Shown here piece by piece: positions 1 to 8,775 of a stretch of 64,000 bases of DNA (position 1 is its first letter; each line of letters opens with the position of its first letter). Under the pieces are notes generated by a model. It saw only the letters and a list, made by a program, of their open reading frames with translations. It did not search any database and was not told the origin of the DNA. Origin of the DNA: CAZXSK01 sp964642855 (GTDB lineage: Bacteria; Planctomycetota; Phycisphaerae; SM23-33). The translations under genes were made by a program, and so were the position numbers. The DNA is taken from the NCBI GenBank assembly GCA_964642855.1, contig CAZXSK010000004.1, forward strand, positions 32,371 through 96,370. Direction: 5' to 3'.

Positions 1-527
1 TCGCCGTCCCACGTGCCCCGCCAGGCGCCGGAATCATAGTACGCCTGCGTGCGGAACCAGCTCGAGCAGATCAACTGCACACGGAAGACGTCGCCGATGA
101 CGCCGTCATCAATGAGCTTGCGCATCTTGATCATCGCGGTGCGGGTACGGTGATGAAGGACCACACCCAGCGAGACCTTGTTCTTCCTGCATTCGGCGAT
201 CATAGCCCGAGCGGGACCCACCGTTGAGGCGAGGGGTTTCTCGCACAGTACATGCAGCTTCGCCCGGGCAGCGCGAATCGCAATCGACGGGTGCCAATAA
301 TGGGGCGTGGCAATGATCACCGCGTCGCACAGCCCGGAGTCGATCATCTCGCGGTGGTCGGTAAACCAGGGCACTCCGTGCTTCTCACCGATGGCCTTGG
401 CTTTGTCCTCGACGATGTCGCACACTGCAGCCAGATCCACGTACGTGCCGCCATTTTCCTTGCAGTTCTCGGCGTGGGGCTTGCCCATGTTTCCCAAGCC
501 GACGACGCCAAAGCGAACTTTCTTCAT
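1..527 (-). CDS. Gfo/Idh/MocA family oxidoreductase, N-terminal part (runs off window)
   Basis: NAD(P)-dependent sugar or polyol dehydrogenase of the Gfo/Idh/MocA family; the substrate cannot be told. About 175 codons are present and the C-terminal part lies beyond position 1. Translation from the ATG at 527 gives the Rossmann dinucleotide motif GVVGLGNMGKPHA near the N-terminus and the family signature CEKPLA about residue 95. An AAAGGAAG ribosome binding site precedes the start by a suitable distance. It is divergent from trpF, and a clear promoter lies at 590-618. A second, distinct member of the family sits at 21826-22839. Family assignment is firm; substrate is unknown. Confidence 0.9.
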   Translation of the reverse strand, partial: MKKVRFGVVGLGNMGKPHAENCKENGGTYVDLAAVCDIVEDKAKAIGEKHGVPWFTDHREMIDSGLCDAVIIATPHYWHPSIAIRAARAKLHVLCEKPLASTVGPARAMIAECRKNKVSLGVVLHHRTRTAMIKMRKLIDDGVIGDVFRVQLICSSWFRTQAYYDSGAWRGTWDG

Positions 528-589
528 GGTGCTCACTTCCTTTGAGTGCTTGAAGGGAGTCAGGTGAACTATCGATTCGCACGCGTCGC

Positions 590-618
590 AATGTAGAACA
601 CCCGCCGACGCGATGCAA
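590..618 (-). promoter_or_regulatory. Sigma-70-like promoter for the Gfo/Idh gene
   Basis: On the minus strand TTGCAT (613-618) and TACATT (590-595) are separated by exactly 17 bases. The inferred transcript start lies about 55 bases upstream of the ATG at 527. No second gene on this strand competes for it. Confidence 0.6.
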
Positions 619-670
619 GCACGCGTCCACCACGAACGTTGGACTCCCGGCTGTCAACCGGCTGCAATCG

Positions 671-699
671 TTGCCTACACGCCTGAGACGTTGTATACC
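671..699 (+). promoter_or_regulatory. Promoter of trpF, probably giving a leaderless mRNA
   Basis: TTGCCT (671-676), a 17-base spacer and TATACC (694-699). Only seven bases separate the -10 box from the ATG at 707, so transcription would begin at or next to the start codon. No Shine-Dalgarno sequence is possible in such a short leader. The promoter also argues against the longer TTG-initiated reading from 671. Confidence 0.6.
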
Positions 700-706
700 T
701 GCACTC

Positions 707-1390
707 ATGCAACGAGTGCGCGTGAAGATCGAAGGATTGCGAGACCCCAGAACCGCTGTGAAAATCGCCCAGATGGGCGCCGACGCGATCGGCCTGGTGT
801 TCGCCGAATCGCCGCGGTGGGTCTCCCCCGAGCAGGCACGGGAGATCGTCGCCGCCCTTCCGCCCTGGGTATCAACGGTCGGGGTATTCGTCAACGCCGA
901 CGCGGACACGATCAACCGCGTCGTCGAACGAACCGGCATCGGTTACGTCCAGCTGCATGGCGACGAACCGGCTGAAATCGTCAGCGACATCCACGCCCGA
1001 TGCATCAAGGCTTTCCGCATCCGCGGAGAAAGCTGGCTGGCGGAGGTCCGAAGCTGGCTGGATGACTGTGAGGACCGCCATAAACTCTCGGCGGTTCTCC
1101 TGGATGCGTTCGTGCCCGGGGCGCGGGGAGGCACCGGCCAGCGTTTCAACTGGAACCTGGTAGCAGACGCCCGACATGCAGGGGCGATGGCTGGGTTGGA
1201 CCCGATCATTCTGGCGGGCGGGTTGGACCCACGATGCCTCAGTCAGGCGATCGACATGGTCCAGCCCTGGGGGGTCGACGTAGCCAGCGGCGTGGAGAAA
1301 GCTCCGGGAGTGAAGGACATCAAGAAGGTGGAGGATTTCCTGCGGGCCTCGCGCGAGGGCGACGAACTGAAAACCGAGTTCTGGATGTAA
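707..1390 (+). CDS. trpF: Phosphoribosylanthranilate isomerase with Glu at the catalytic Cys position
   Basis: Third committed step of tryptophan synthesis: Amadori rearrangement of N-(5-phosphoribosyl)anthranilate to CdRP in a (beta/alpha)8 barrel. The 227-residue protein shows VQLHGDEP, LLDA followed by GGTGQRFNW, ILAGGL and ASGVEKAPGVKD, all at the expected TrpF positions. The N-terminal motif, normally KICG with the catalytic base Cys, reads KIEG here (Glu9, codon GAA). The general-acid Asp in LLDA is kept. HisA uses Asp at the equivalent place, so an acidic base may still work. There are about 12 extra C-terminal residues. The ATG at 707 is chosen because the promoter ends at 699. No other trp gene is nearby. 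Confidence 0.9.
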   Translation: MQRVRVKIEGLRDPRTAVKIAQMGADAIGLVFAESPRWVSPEQAREIVAALPPWVSTVGVFVNADADTINRVVERTGIGYVQLHGDEPAEIVSDIHARCIKAFRIRGESWLAEVRSWLDDCEDRHKLSAVLLDAFVPGARGGTGQRFNWNLVADARHAGAMAGLDPIILAGGLDPRCLSQAIDMVQPWGVDVASGVEKAPGVKDIKKVEDFLRASREGDELKTEFWM

Positions 1391-1413
1391 GGTCCTCTAT
1401 CCGCTGACTTGGT

Positions 1414-3762
1414 CTACGGAGAAGGCGGACCGTTGGGATCGGTTGGCGGGTACTCCCTGGCGAATTCGACGAACGACTCTCTGGCCAGGGCAGGCCCTGC
1501 ATCCGGATCGTCGTGCAGCCAGGCAAGCTCCCACCCTCTTCGCTGGTACTCCCGGACACAGAGACTGAACGCCTCCGCATCGCCGGAAGCGGCAGAGACA
1601 ATGATTCGCCAGTACGGCGTGTTGAACTCGTCGTCATAGATCTCAGCGGTAACGCGAGCCTTCTTGCTGCGTCCGGACCGCAGGCAACTGCGGATCAGGC
1701 GATCGAAGTAATGGAGATCCGCTGTGCTATGTTTCCGTGCCCGCACACCCGCCGGACTCGATAGCAGGTCCGCGACCTTTTTGTACTCGTCCCTGAGCCA
1801 GTGCACTTCTGCCTGCCATATCACCGCATTGGGGTCCCGCGGGTACTCGCTGCGAAGTCTCTTCACAACGTCGGCCAGTTGGTTCGCATCCTCATTTCCG
1901 GCATGATGGCCGATCGCCTGGTACAGTGTTTCGCGGAACGGAGGAATTGTCGTGCAGGCCTCCTTTGTCTGACCGGATTCGCACATGGCCCAAATCAGCC
2001 AACGGCGATACGCCGCCTGCAAGTCGGCGTCCTTCGTCGACTTCCAGCCCTTCCGGAAGAATCGGGCTGAATCGGCCGCGTTTCCGCGAAGTGCAGCCAG
2101 ACGACCTCTGTAGAAGTCCAGTCTCGTGTCACCCGGGTTCTCTTGGCGATGGGTTTCGATCAGCTCCTCCAGCTGGCTCGGCTGGTTGGCGTCAGCAAGA
2201 ATCGTTCCGAGATAGTCGAAGGCCATCTCGCGATCGGGAGACCTGCGGTACCCCTCCAGCGGCTGACCCGCCTGGTTGTGGGCAAGCAGCATGAAGTAAA
2301 GCCTATCCGAAAGCTGTGCTTCATCCGCTTCTGACACCGCCCGGATGAAGAACGGCAGCGAACGGTCAACCTGTTTCTTCTGGAGGTACGCCTGTCCCCG
2401 CCAATAGGGGTCCCGGAACTTCTCTGGGGCAGCAGCAAGCCATGCAGTCAGTGCATTCGGATACGGGTTCGCCATGCAAGCCGAGCAGATGGCCTGGAAC
2501 GCCTCGTTCGGCTCGGGCTGATCGGAAAGGCACTCCACCAGCTCGGGCATATCGGCCGGTCTGGCCAGCCGGGCCACGGATTCCAGCATCCCCGGAGCCG
2601 GAGGATAGCACTGCAGCGCATTGCGGAACGCTGCATATGCTTCCTTCTGACGGCCAAGACATTCCAAGGCAAAACCATACTCCGAACAGATCTGCCAGTC
2701 ATGGCCAAGGTGCTCAATGTATCGCTCGCACGCGTCGACTGCCGTGGGGTAGTCCCCATACTCGTTCGCGTAGGTGGCAGCAAAGAACTCCGCTAGCAGC
2801 ATGTCGGGGTAGGCCTCACGCACCATCCTGCACGACTTCAGCGCAGCATCAAAGTCTCTACGACCTGCCTGCAGCCTGGCCTGAGAACTGTAATATCTGG
2901 CCCGTACGTAATCTTCAGGCGCCAAGCCGTCCAGACGCACGCCAGAAAGGACCTCCTCGGCATCGTCCAGCCTGCCCTCTATGGTATGTACATCGGCCGC
3001 AATGATCTGGTCCAACGCATTCCGATAGGCCCGCACGCGGCGTTCCGAGCACCGTTGCACAAAAGCGTACTCAGCCAGTGCCCGCTGTCCGTCCTCCAGA
3101 TTCTCATAGTCGAAAAGCTTCCAATTGCTTCTGCGACGACAGAGCCAGAACCGGTACTTGAGCACCACATCCTGCTCATCAATGAAGCGGATATACACCT
3201 CGGCGGCGTCTTGGCCATCGAGCATTCGAACGTGGCGGATATCGAACGTCTTCCATGGCCGCATCAACTCGGATGGAAATAGGGAGCCGGCAATGAAGCT
3301 CTCCAGGTCGTCTTTGAACTGGTCGGCATCGGCGAGTTGCAGATCACTGCCGAACGTGGCGGGATCTTGCCTGATGGCCTTGAAAGCGCGCGACCCGTCG
3401 ACGAGAGATTTCATCTGCGCCTTGTTCTCCCGTCGCTGGGCTCGCTGGATGCTCTGGATGGAACGCGAGATCTCTTCCAGGACGTCTTCTGCCGGAAACT
3501 CCCCCAGGCCGGTGAACGCGCGGTGAGCGTATTCGAACTTCCTGCCATCGAAGTGCGGCTCGGATCGTGTTGTGCTGAGGAACCAGATCATCGCCCCCGC
3601 GCCAACGATCCCAAGCACGACCAGCCCCCCGATAGCCAGGACCGCCAACCCCTTCCACCGCGAGGGCCCTGTGGGATGGCGATCAAAGGGAGACGGAGGC
3701 GGCGCCATCGGAGGCGGAGCCGATGGCGAAGACAATCCCCTCTGTGGCCATGAACCCGACAT
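1414..3762 (-). CDS. Large TPR-repeat membrane-anchored protein, function unknown
   Basis: A 782-residue protein. It has a Pro/Ser-rich cytoplasmic N-terminus (residues 1-37), one transmembrane helix (about 39-64), and a long helical region with several tetratricopeptide-like repeats, for example the alternating Ala/Tyr/Leu pattern around residues 260-380 and 430-640. TPR arrays usually scaffold protein complexes, but nothing here identifies the partner. It converges with trpF with a 23-base gap. Its ATG at 3762 has a strong -10 box nine bases upstream. Coding is supported by length and consistent repeat content; the function is not known. Confidence 0.8.
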   Translation of the reverse strand: MSGSWPQRGLSSPSAPPPMAPPPSPFDRHPTGPSRWKGLAVLAIGGLVVLGIVGAGAMIWFLSTTRSEPHFDGRKFEYAHRAFTGLGEFPAEDVLEEISRSIQSIQRAQRRENKAQMKSLVDGSRAFKAIRQDPATFGSDLQLADADQFKDDLESFIAGSLFPSELMRPWKTFDIRHVRMLDGQDAAEVYIRFIDEQDVVLKYRFWLCRRRSNWKLFDYENLEDGQRALAEYAFVQRCSERRVRAYRNALDQIIAADVHTIEGRLDDAEEVLSGVRLDGLAPEDYVRARYYSSQARLQAGRRDFDAALKSCRMVREAYPDMLLAEFFAATYANEYGDYPTAVDACERYIEHLGHDWQICSEYGFALECLGRQKEAYAAFRNALQCYPPAPGMLESVARLARPADMPELVECLSDQPEPNEAFQAICSACMANPYPNALTAWLAAAPEKFRDPYWRGQAYLQKKQVDRSLPFFIRAVSEADEAQLSDRLYFMLLAHNQAGQPLEGYRRSPDREMAFDYLGTILADANQPSQLEELIETHRQENPGDTRLDFYRGRLAALRGNAADSARFFRKGWKSTKDADLQAAYRRWLIWAMCESGQTKEACTTIPPFRETLYQAIGHHAGNEDANQLADVVKRLRSEYPRDPNAVIWQAEVHWLRDEYKKVADLLSSPAGVRARKHSTADLHYFDRLIRSCLRSGRSKKARVTAEIYDDEFNTPYWRIIVSAASGDAEAFSLCVREYQRRGWELAWLHDDPDAGPALARESFVEFAREYPPTDPNGPPSP

Positions 3763-3785
3763 GATTCACGGATTATACCTATAAG
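3756..3785 (+). promoter_or_regulatory. Candidate ahcY promoter
   Basis: CCGACA (3756-3761), an 18-base spacer and TATAAG (3780-3785) on the plus strand. It would give a leader of about 175 bases before the ahcY start. The match is moderate, and the region is shared with the divergent TPR promoter. Confidence 0.35.
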
Positions 3786-3800
3786 GTGCAAGGGCGACAA
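3772..3800 (-). promoter_or_regulatory. Promoter of the TPR protein gene (near-leaderless)
   Basis: On the minus strand TTGTCG (3795-3800), a 17-base spacer and a perfect TATAAT (3772-3777). The ATG at 3762 begins nine bases beyond the -10 box, so the leader would be only a few bases. The site overlaps the candidate ahcY promoter reading the other way, so the two may compete for polymerase. Confidence 0.6.
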
Positions 3801-3966
3801 TGACCTCGACATGAAGAAGCCATGCAATCTTACAGGGCATCCGCAGGATCCTGACGGGGGCTTCCGATATATGGACATCGGGTTTGCATTTCCGGGGGGG
3901 AATCGAGACAATGCCACTCTCCGGAACACGCAGGTGACTCCCTCTTACGCTTCGGGAACGATATCA

Positions 3967-5379
3967 ATGACAACAACGCAAGAATCAGACTACCAAATCA
4001 AGGACATCGGGCAGGCAGAGTTTGGCCGCAAGGAGATTCAGGTCGCCGAGCATGAGATGCCCGGCCTGATGGCCACTCGCCAGAAATACGGACCAGGCAA
4101 ACCGCTCCAGGGCGTGCGGATCATGGGCTCGCTGCACATGACGATCCAGACAGCTGTGCTCATTGAGACCCTCGTCGAACTTGGCGCCGATGTCCGCTGG
4201 GCGTCGTGCAATATCTTCTCCACGCAGGACCACGCTGCGGCGGCAATCGTCGCTGCGGGCGTGCCCGTTTTCGCCTACAAGGGCGAAACGCTCGAGGAGT
4301 ACTGGCAGTACACCAAGCGGGCGTTGACTTGGCCGGACGGTAAGGGCCCGCAGCTGATCGTCGATGACGGCGGGGATGCTACGCTGCTGATGCATCGCGG
4401 CTACTATGCTGAAGACAATCCCTCGATGCTGGACGAGCCGACCGATAACAAGGAGTTGAAGATCCAGAACGAGTTGCTCAAGCGCGTCCAGCAGGAGGAC
4501 AGCGATTTCTGGCACCGGGCGGTCGCGGAGTGGAAGGGCGTTTCCGAAGAGACCACGACCGGTGTCCATCGGCTCTACCAGATGCAGGAGAAGGGTGAAC
4601 TCCTGGTGCCCGCGATCAATGTCAACGACTCGGTTACAAAGAGCAAATTTGACAACGTCTATGGCTGCCGGCACAGCCTGGTCGACGGCATCAAGCGGGC
4701 GACCGACGTGATGCTCTCCGGCAAGACTGCGATGATTTGCGGCTTCGGGGACGTGGGAAAGGGCTCGGCCGAGGCGCTACGTAATGAGCGGGCGAAGGTC
4801 TGGGTCAGCGAAATCGATCCCATCTGCGCCCTTCAGGCTTGCATGGCTGGATACAAGGTGACAACAGTCGAAGACGCCCTCCCCCACGCGGACCTGTTCG
4901 TCACGACGACGGGCAACTGCGACATCATCACGATTGAGCACATGGCCAGGATGAAGGACCAAGCGATCGTCTGCAACATCGGGCATTTTGACAATGAAAT
5001 CCAGGTCGACGCGCTCATGGAGTATCCGGGTGTCAAGCGGACCACGATCAAGCCCGGAACCGACATGTTCACCTTCCCCGACGGCCACAGCATTTACCTG
5101 CTGGCCGAAGGGCGCCTGGTAAACCTGGGCTGCGCCACCGGACATCCGAGCTTCGTGATGAGCAATAGCTTCACGAACCAGACGCTCGCGCAGATCGACC
5201 TGTGGACCGACCCCAAGGACGTGGGCGTCTACCGACTGAGCAAGAAGCTCGACGAGGAAGTCGCCCGGCTTCACCTGTCGAAGCTCGATGCCAAGCTCAC
5301 CGAACTCACGCCCGAACAGGCAGATTACATCGGTGTGTCCGTCGAGGGGCCGTACAAGCCCGAGCACTACCGGTACTGA
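3967..5379 (+). CDS. ahcY: Adenosylhomocysteinase (S-adenosyl-L-homocysteine hydrolase)
   Basis: NAD-dependent reversible cleavage of S-adenosylhomocysteine to adenosine and homocysteine. It removes the product inhibitor of methyltransferases and feeds the methyl cycle. The 470-residue length fits the family. The NAD-binding motif CGFGDVGKGSAEAL lies near residue 260, and the C-terminus ends in KPEHYRY, as in almost all members. The frame is open 52 codons upstream to 3811, but that extension lacks family similarity, so I use the ATG at 3967 (MTTTQESDY). Its ribosome binding site is weak. A strong terminator follows at 5401. No other methyl-cycle gene is adjacent. Confidence 0.96.
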   Translation: MTTTQESDYQIKDIGQAEFGRKEIQVAEHEMPGLMATRQKYGPGKPLQGVRIMGSLHMTIQTAVLIETLVELGADVRWASCNIFSTQDHAAAAIVAAGVPVFAYKGETLEEYWQYTKRALTWPDGKGPQLIVDDGGDATLLMHRGYYAEDNPSMLDEPTDNKELKIQNELLKRVQQEDSDFWHRAVAEWKGVSEETTTGVHRLYQMQEKGELLVPAINVNDSVTKSKFDNVYGCRHSLVDGIKRATDVMLSGKTAMICGFGDVGKGSAEALRNERAKVWVSEIDPICALQACMAGYKVTTVEDALPHADLFVTTTGNCDIITIEHMARMKDQAIVCNIGHFDNEIQVDALMEYPGVKRTTIKPGTDMFTFPDGHSIYLLAEGRLVNLGCATGHPSFVMSNSFTNQTLAQIDLWTDPKDVGVYRLSKKLDEEVARLHLSKLDAKLTELTPEQADYIGVSVEGPYKPEHYRY

Positions 5380-5400
5380 TACCCGAGAAACTGACTATGC

Positions 5401-5438
5401 AAAGAGCCCGACGGCCGATTGGCTGCCGGGCTCTTTTT
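5401..5438 (+). terminator. Rho-independent terminator of ahcY, possibly bidirectional
   Basis: AGAGCCCG pairs with CGGGCTCT, and the stem continues through GGCC/GGCT-type pairs around a GATT loop. Five T residues follow on the plus strand. On the minus strand the stem is followed by TTT, so it may also stop transcription of the converging REC-GAF gene ending at 5462. Confidence 0.85.
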
Positions 5439-5461
5439 CTGTCTGCTTGGGCTTGGGGTCG

Positions 5462-6466
5462 TCAGTCGTTCCTCCGAACCGCCATCGCCGTCGAGGGGCC
5501 GATCATCTCCGAGAGGGACATGTCGAACTCGGTGAAAGGCTGCTCCCCTTTGCGGTAGAAGATCACCACGCCGATGAGTTCACCGGGCGAGGGGATCAAG
5601 GGCACGGCCATGACATTGACCCCAATGAGGTACTTGCGGATGGTATCGGGGAACAGGTCGGCTTCGTCGGTGGCGTCCAGGACCGTCGTCTGTGGATTGG
5701 AGAGCATCAGGTCGACGACGGGCTCGGAAAGCTGCTGGCAGAACTCCAGGCTGTCGGGATGGGGCACACCAAATCGCCCCACGATGCGCAGCTGGGCGTT
5801 GGCGTCGCAGACCAGCGAGATTCCGAACACCGGACCCGACCGGCGGACGAACGTCCGGAACAGCGACCGGAAGACGTCATCGTCCATCCGTGCACCGATC
5901 AACTCGTTCTGGTAGCCCAGCACGATCTCCTGCATCGAGAGCTTCCCGCTGAGCGTGCGATAGGCCTGCGTCAGGTCGGCACACGTCTCCTTGAGCTTGC
6001 GCTCCATATCCTTCTTCTCGATATTCGCCGATCGGGCGAGCTTGCGGAGCTTCTTGCTGCGCTGCTGACTCGCCTGGTAATACCTCTGGCGCTGAAGTTC
6101 GGATTCGATGGTATTTCGCAACCGATCGATATCCAGCGGCTTGGTAATCAACTCCACAGGTCTGCGTCGAGAGGCTTCGCTGAGCCACTTCGGGTCGCCT
6201 TGGCCTGTGATCACCACGGCCGGTATGCTGCAGTCGAGCATTTCACCCAGTTGATCGATCACGTCCAGACCGGTGCAGTCGCCAAGCAGGAGATCGGTTA
6301 CGAGGATGTCGGGCCTGTCCTTTCGGGCGATCCGGATGGCCTCGCCTCCGCTGGATGCTGTCGCTACACGCAGTTCGTCGGCTGTCAGTGCGTCGACCAG
6401 CAATTCGCAGATGTCCGGCTCGTCGTCGACGACCAGAACGTTGTGGACGGTGGCCTGGGTCATCAT
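5462..6466 (-). CDS. Response regulator with C-terminal GAF-like domain
   Basis: A 334-residue protein. The N-terminal receiver domain (about 8-125) has acidic pair Asp14/Asp15, phosphoacceptor Asp58 (in LVTDLLLGD) and Lys109 (ITKP). A Lys/Arg-rich coiled coil follows at about 130-185, then a GAF-like sensor fold at about 200-330. It has no DNA-binding or recognised enzymatic output domain, so it may act as an adaptor or through protein contacts. Its ATG overlaps the stop codon of the HDOD kinase gene (ATGA), so the two are translationally coupled and it is the likely phosphotransfer partner. Confidence 0.85.
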   Translation of the reverse strand: MMTQATVHNVLVVDDEPDICELLVDALTADELRVATASSGGEAIRIARKDRPDILVTDLLLGDCTGLDVIDQLGEMLDCSIPAVVITGQGDPKWLSEASRRRPVELITKPLDIDRLRNTIESELQRQRYYQASQQRSKKLRKLARSANIEKKDMERKLKETCADLTQAYRTLSGKLSMQEIVLGYQNELIGARMDDDVFRSLFRTFVRRSGPVFGISLVCDANAQLRIVGRFGVPHPDSLEFCQQLSEPVVDLMLSNPQTTVLDATDEADLFPDTIRKYLIGVNVMAVPLIPSPGELIGVVIFYRKGEQPFTEFDMSLSEMIGPSTAMAVRRND

Positions 6467-8754
6467 TCTACCTCGTGATCGGATAACTGCATGGCAACGG
6501 GCAGCTGCAGGCAGACGGTGGTACCTTCACCGACAGTCGAGTCGATCCACAGCTTCCCGCCGTTGATTTCGACGAACCGCTTGGCCTTGGGCAGGCCGAG
6601 CCCTCGCCTGCGCCCCGCCTTCTGGCCGGAGAAGAAGGGCGTGTACGCCCGGGCGATGGTCTGCTCGTCCATGCCCGGCCCGGTATCCCGGACCTCGACG
6701 AACACGGCGCTGTTCATTTCGTCCGGCTCGGCAGACAGATGAATCTGTGCCTGTCCGCCGGAAGCTTTCGCCGCGTTGTCGATCAGTTCGCCGAGAACGG
6801 CGAGAATCTGTTCCCGGTCGACCCACAACGGCGGAAGTGGGCTTCCACTCTTTATATCGATGAAAACGGTCGCCTCTTGAGGCGAAGAATCCGAAAACGC
6901 TTCCGCGGCCTGATGAAGAAGGTCAGCGGCGTCCAGCAGTGAGGGTTTTGGCCCAGGCGGAGAGGCAAATTCCATCAGTTCAGAGATAATGTCACTCACA
7001 CACTGTGCCTGGTCGGAGATGGTCTCCCAGGTCTTTCTCTCGGGTTCCGACGTCGCCTGTTCGCGCATGAGCTGCGCCCGGCCCGCGATGACCGCAAGCG
7101 GATTGTTCATCTCGTGGGCCGCCCCCGCAGCCATCTCCCCAACAGCTGCCAGCGTCTTGCTCTCAGCTATGGCATCCTGGGTTTCAGCGAGGATCTGCGA
7201 CGCCCCGGCCAACTGCTCGCTGAGGACCATGGCATTGTTGCGTTCCTGGACTGTCGCCAGGGAAAGCGCCATTGCTTCGGCAAGGGCTTCGAGCGTGTGA
7301 TCGTCGGAAGAGGTGGCATGGGCCACCGCCGGCAGCAGCATGCCACCCACCCACCGGCCTCCGGCAAGCAGGGGCTGATGGATGAAGGACGTCGGGTCGA
7401 ACCAGTCCGAAAGCTCCGTGGGATCCGCCACCACGCCGGGCAAGGCCTTGACGGCCGGGGCAAGCTTCTGTGGTTCGTCCTGTCCTGTCGGCACCTGGGC
7501 CAGACGAAGCGTACGCATCTCGGGCCGATCCGAGCCGTTACGACACACCGCAAGCAGTTCTCCGTTCTCGGCATCCAGGCTGTACGCAACCACCGCCCGT
7601 CGGGCGGCTCCGCCTTCCAACTCGACCTCCCGAACCGTTCGGGCAATGTGCATCAACGCATCGGCCACGGTGGCGTCGTACGGCAGAGAAGCCGCAAAGC
7701 TCCGAATGTGCTCCAACGCTCCCGCCTGGGACGCGAGCCCGCGAACCTTCCTGCGGAGCCTCTCGTTGATGTGTCCCAACTGAACATTGGCCGAAGCAAG
7801 GGCGCGGGAGAAATCCTCTTCGGAGTTCGGCTGGTCCAACCCCAGCAACTCGATGGCACCGGCTACTCCCTCCTCCACGGCAGTTTGCATTTCCGAGAGC
7901 AGGTCGAGGGAGATCCCCATCTGTATGGCTATCTGATCGGCAGTCCTTGGCAGGTTGACATTGCCGGACGGGCTTCGGTCCAGTTGCGTTACGAGCGTAT
8001 TCGCCAGGCCAACCGCGGCGACGAGTTTGCGATTCGGCAGTGCCGGAGGAATCGCCTCGACCGGCTGATGGTGCAGCCAGATCGTGTCCTGCACCGCACG
8101 TGGCAGCGACCAATGGTCCGCCAACCGGCGACCGAAGACGCTGTGATCTGTTCCTACGACTCTCCGTTCGCATTCCGAGAAGTTCCCCCTGCGGGATCGC
8201 ACGGCCTCTGCGATCCTGGCGTAGCTCTTGGGAAGGGCGTGGCAAAGTGCAAGCTTGCCGATGTCATGGAGCAATCCACACGTGAATGCCGCTTCCGGAG
8301 AAACGCCCACGGGGATCTTCTCTGCCAACGTGCTGACGGCAAAGGCTACCCCCAGGCTGTGTCGCCAAAACGCATTGCGATCCATCGCGTCTCTGTCTCT
8401 GCCCTCCCGGGAAATACCCGCCACGTCGACCGACAGAAGCGATGAACGCAGCGAATCCACCCCCAGGCGACGGAACGCATCCGGGACGGTAAGGACGGGC
8501 TGGCCTCCCTGGCAATTGGCCATTCTCAGCAGCCGCGAAGTCAGCGCCGGATCCAGGCGGATCAGCTCGGTCAGTTCATCAAGTTGGGAAAGATGACCCG
8601 AGTCCTCAACACCCAGCCCCGTAACGTAGTCCAGCAGCCTGCTACCCACTGCCGGCAGCGTGGGGACCGCCTCCAGCGAGCGAATGATCATCTCCAGACG
8701 GTGAACCGTCAGGGGGTCGTCATGCTGCTGGCCTTGTCGGGGTGTCGGAAACAC
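6463..8754 (-). CDS. HDOD-domain sensor histidine kinase
   Basis: A 763-residue protein in three parts. The N-terminus is an HDOD module (about 22-290) that keeps an HD pair in GLLHDIGKLAL. The middle (about 340-510) is GAF-like. The C-terminus is a histidine kinase with H-box EMAAGAAHEMNNPLAV near residue 545 and ATPase boxes LIDNAAKAS, VRDTGPGMD and RRRGLGLPKAKRF. No membrane helix is apparent, so it is cytoplasmic. It starts at a GTG 21 bases after the HTH-REC gene and overlaps the REC-GAF gene. HDOD proteins are often tied to stress, cell cycle or motility control; the signal is unknown. Confidence 0.88.
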   Translation of the reverse strand: MFPTPRQGQQHDDPLTVHRLEMIIRSLEAVPTLPAVGSRLLDYVTGLGVEDSGHLSQLDELTELIRLDPALTSRLLRMANCQGGQPVLTVPDAFRRLGVDSLRSSLLSVDVAGISREGRDRDAMDRNAFWRHSLGVAFAVSTLAEKIPVGVSPEAAFTCGLLHDIGKLALCHALPKSYARIAEAVRSRRGNFSECERRVVGTDHSVFGRRLADHWSLPRAVQDTIWLHHQPVEAIPPALPNRKLVAAVGLANTLVTQLDRSPSGNVNLPRTADQIAIQMGISLDLLSEMQTAVEEGVAGAIELLGLDQPNSEEDFSRALASANVQLGHINERLRRKVRGLASQAGALEHIRSFAASLPYDATVADALMHIARTVREVELEGGAARRAVVAYSLDAENGELLAVCRNGSDRPEMRTLRLAQVPTGQDEPQKLAPAVKALPGVVADPTELSDWFDPTSFIHQPLLAGGRWVGGMLLPAVAHATSSDDHTLEALAEAMALSLATVQERNNAMVLSEQLAGASQILAETQDAIAESKTLAAVGEMAAGAAHEMNNPLAVIAGRAQLMREQATSEPERKTWETISDQAQCVSDIISELMEFASPPGPKPSLLDAADLLHQAAEAFSDSSPQEATVFIDIKSGSPLPPLWVDREQILAVLGELIDNAAKASGGQAQIHLSAEPDEMNSAVFVEVRDTGPGMDEQTIARAYTPFFSGQKAGRRRGLGLPKAKRFVEINGGKLWIDSTVGEGTTVCLQLPVAMQLSDHEVE

Positions 8755-8775
8755 GGGGCATTCCGCCTGCCTTGC

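Noticed and set aside
3811..3966. N-terminal extension of ahcY
   Set aside because: Open frame without family similarity; the conserved protein begins at the ATG at 3967.
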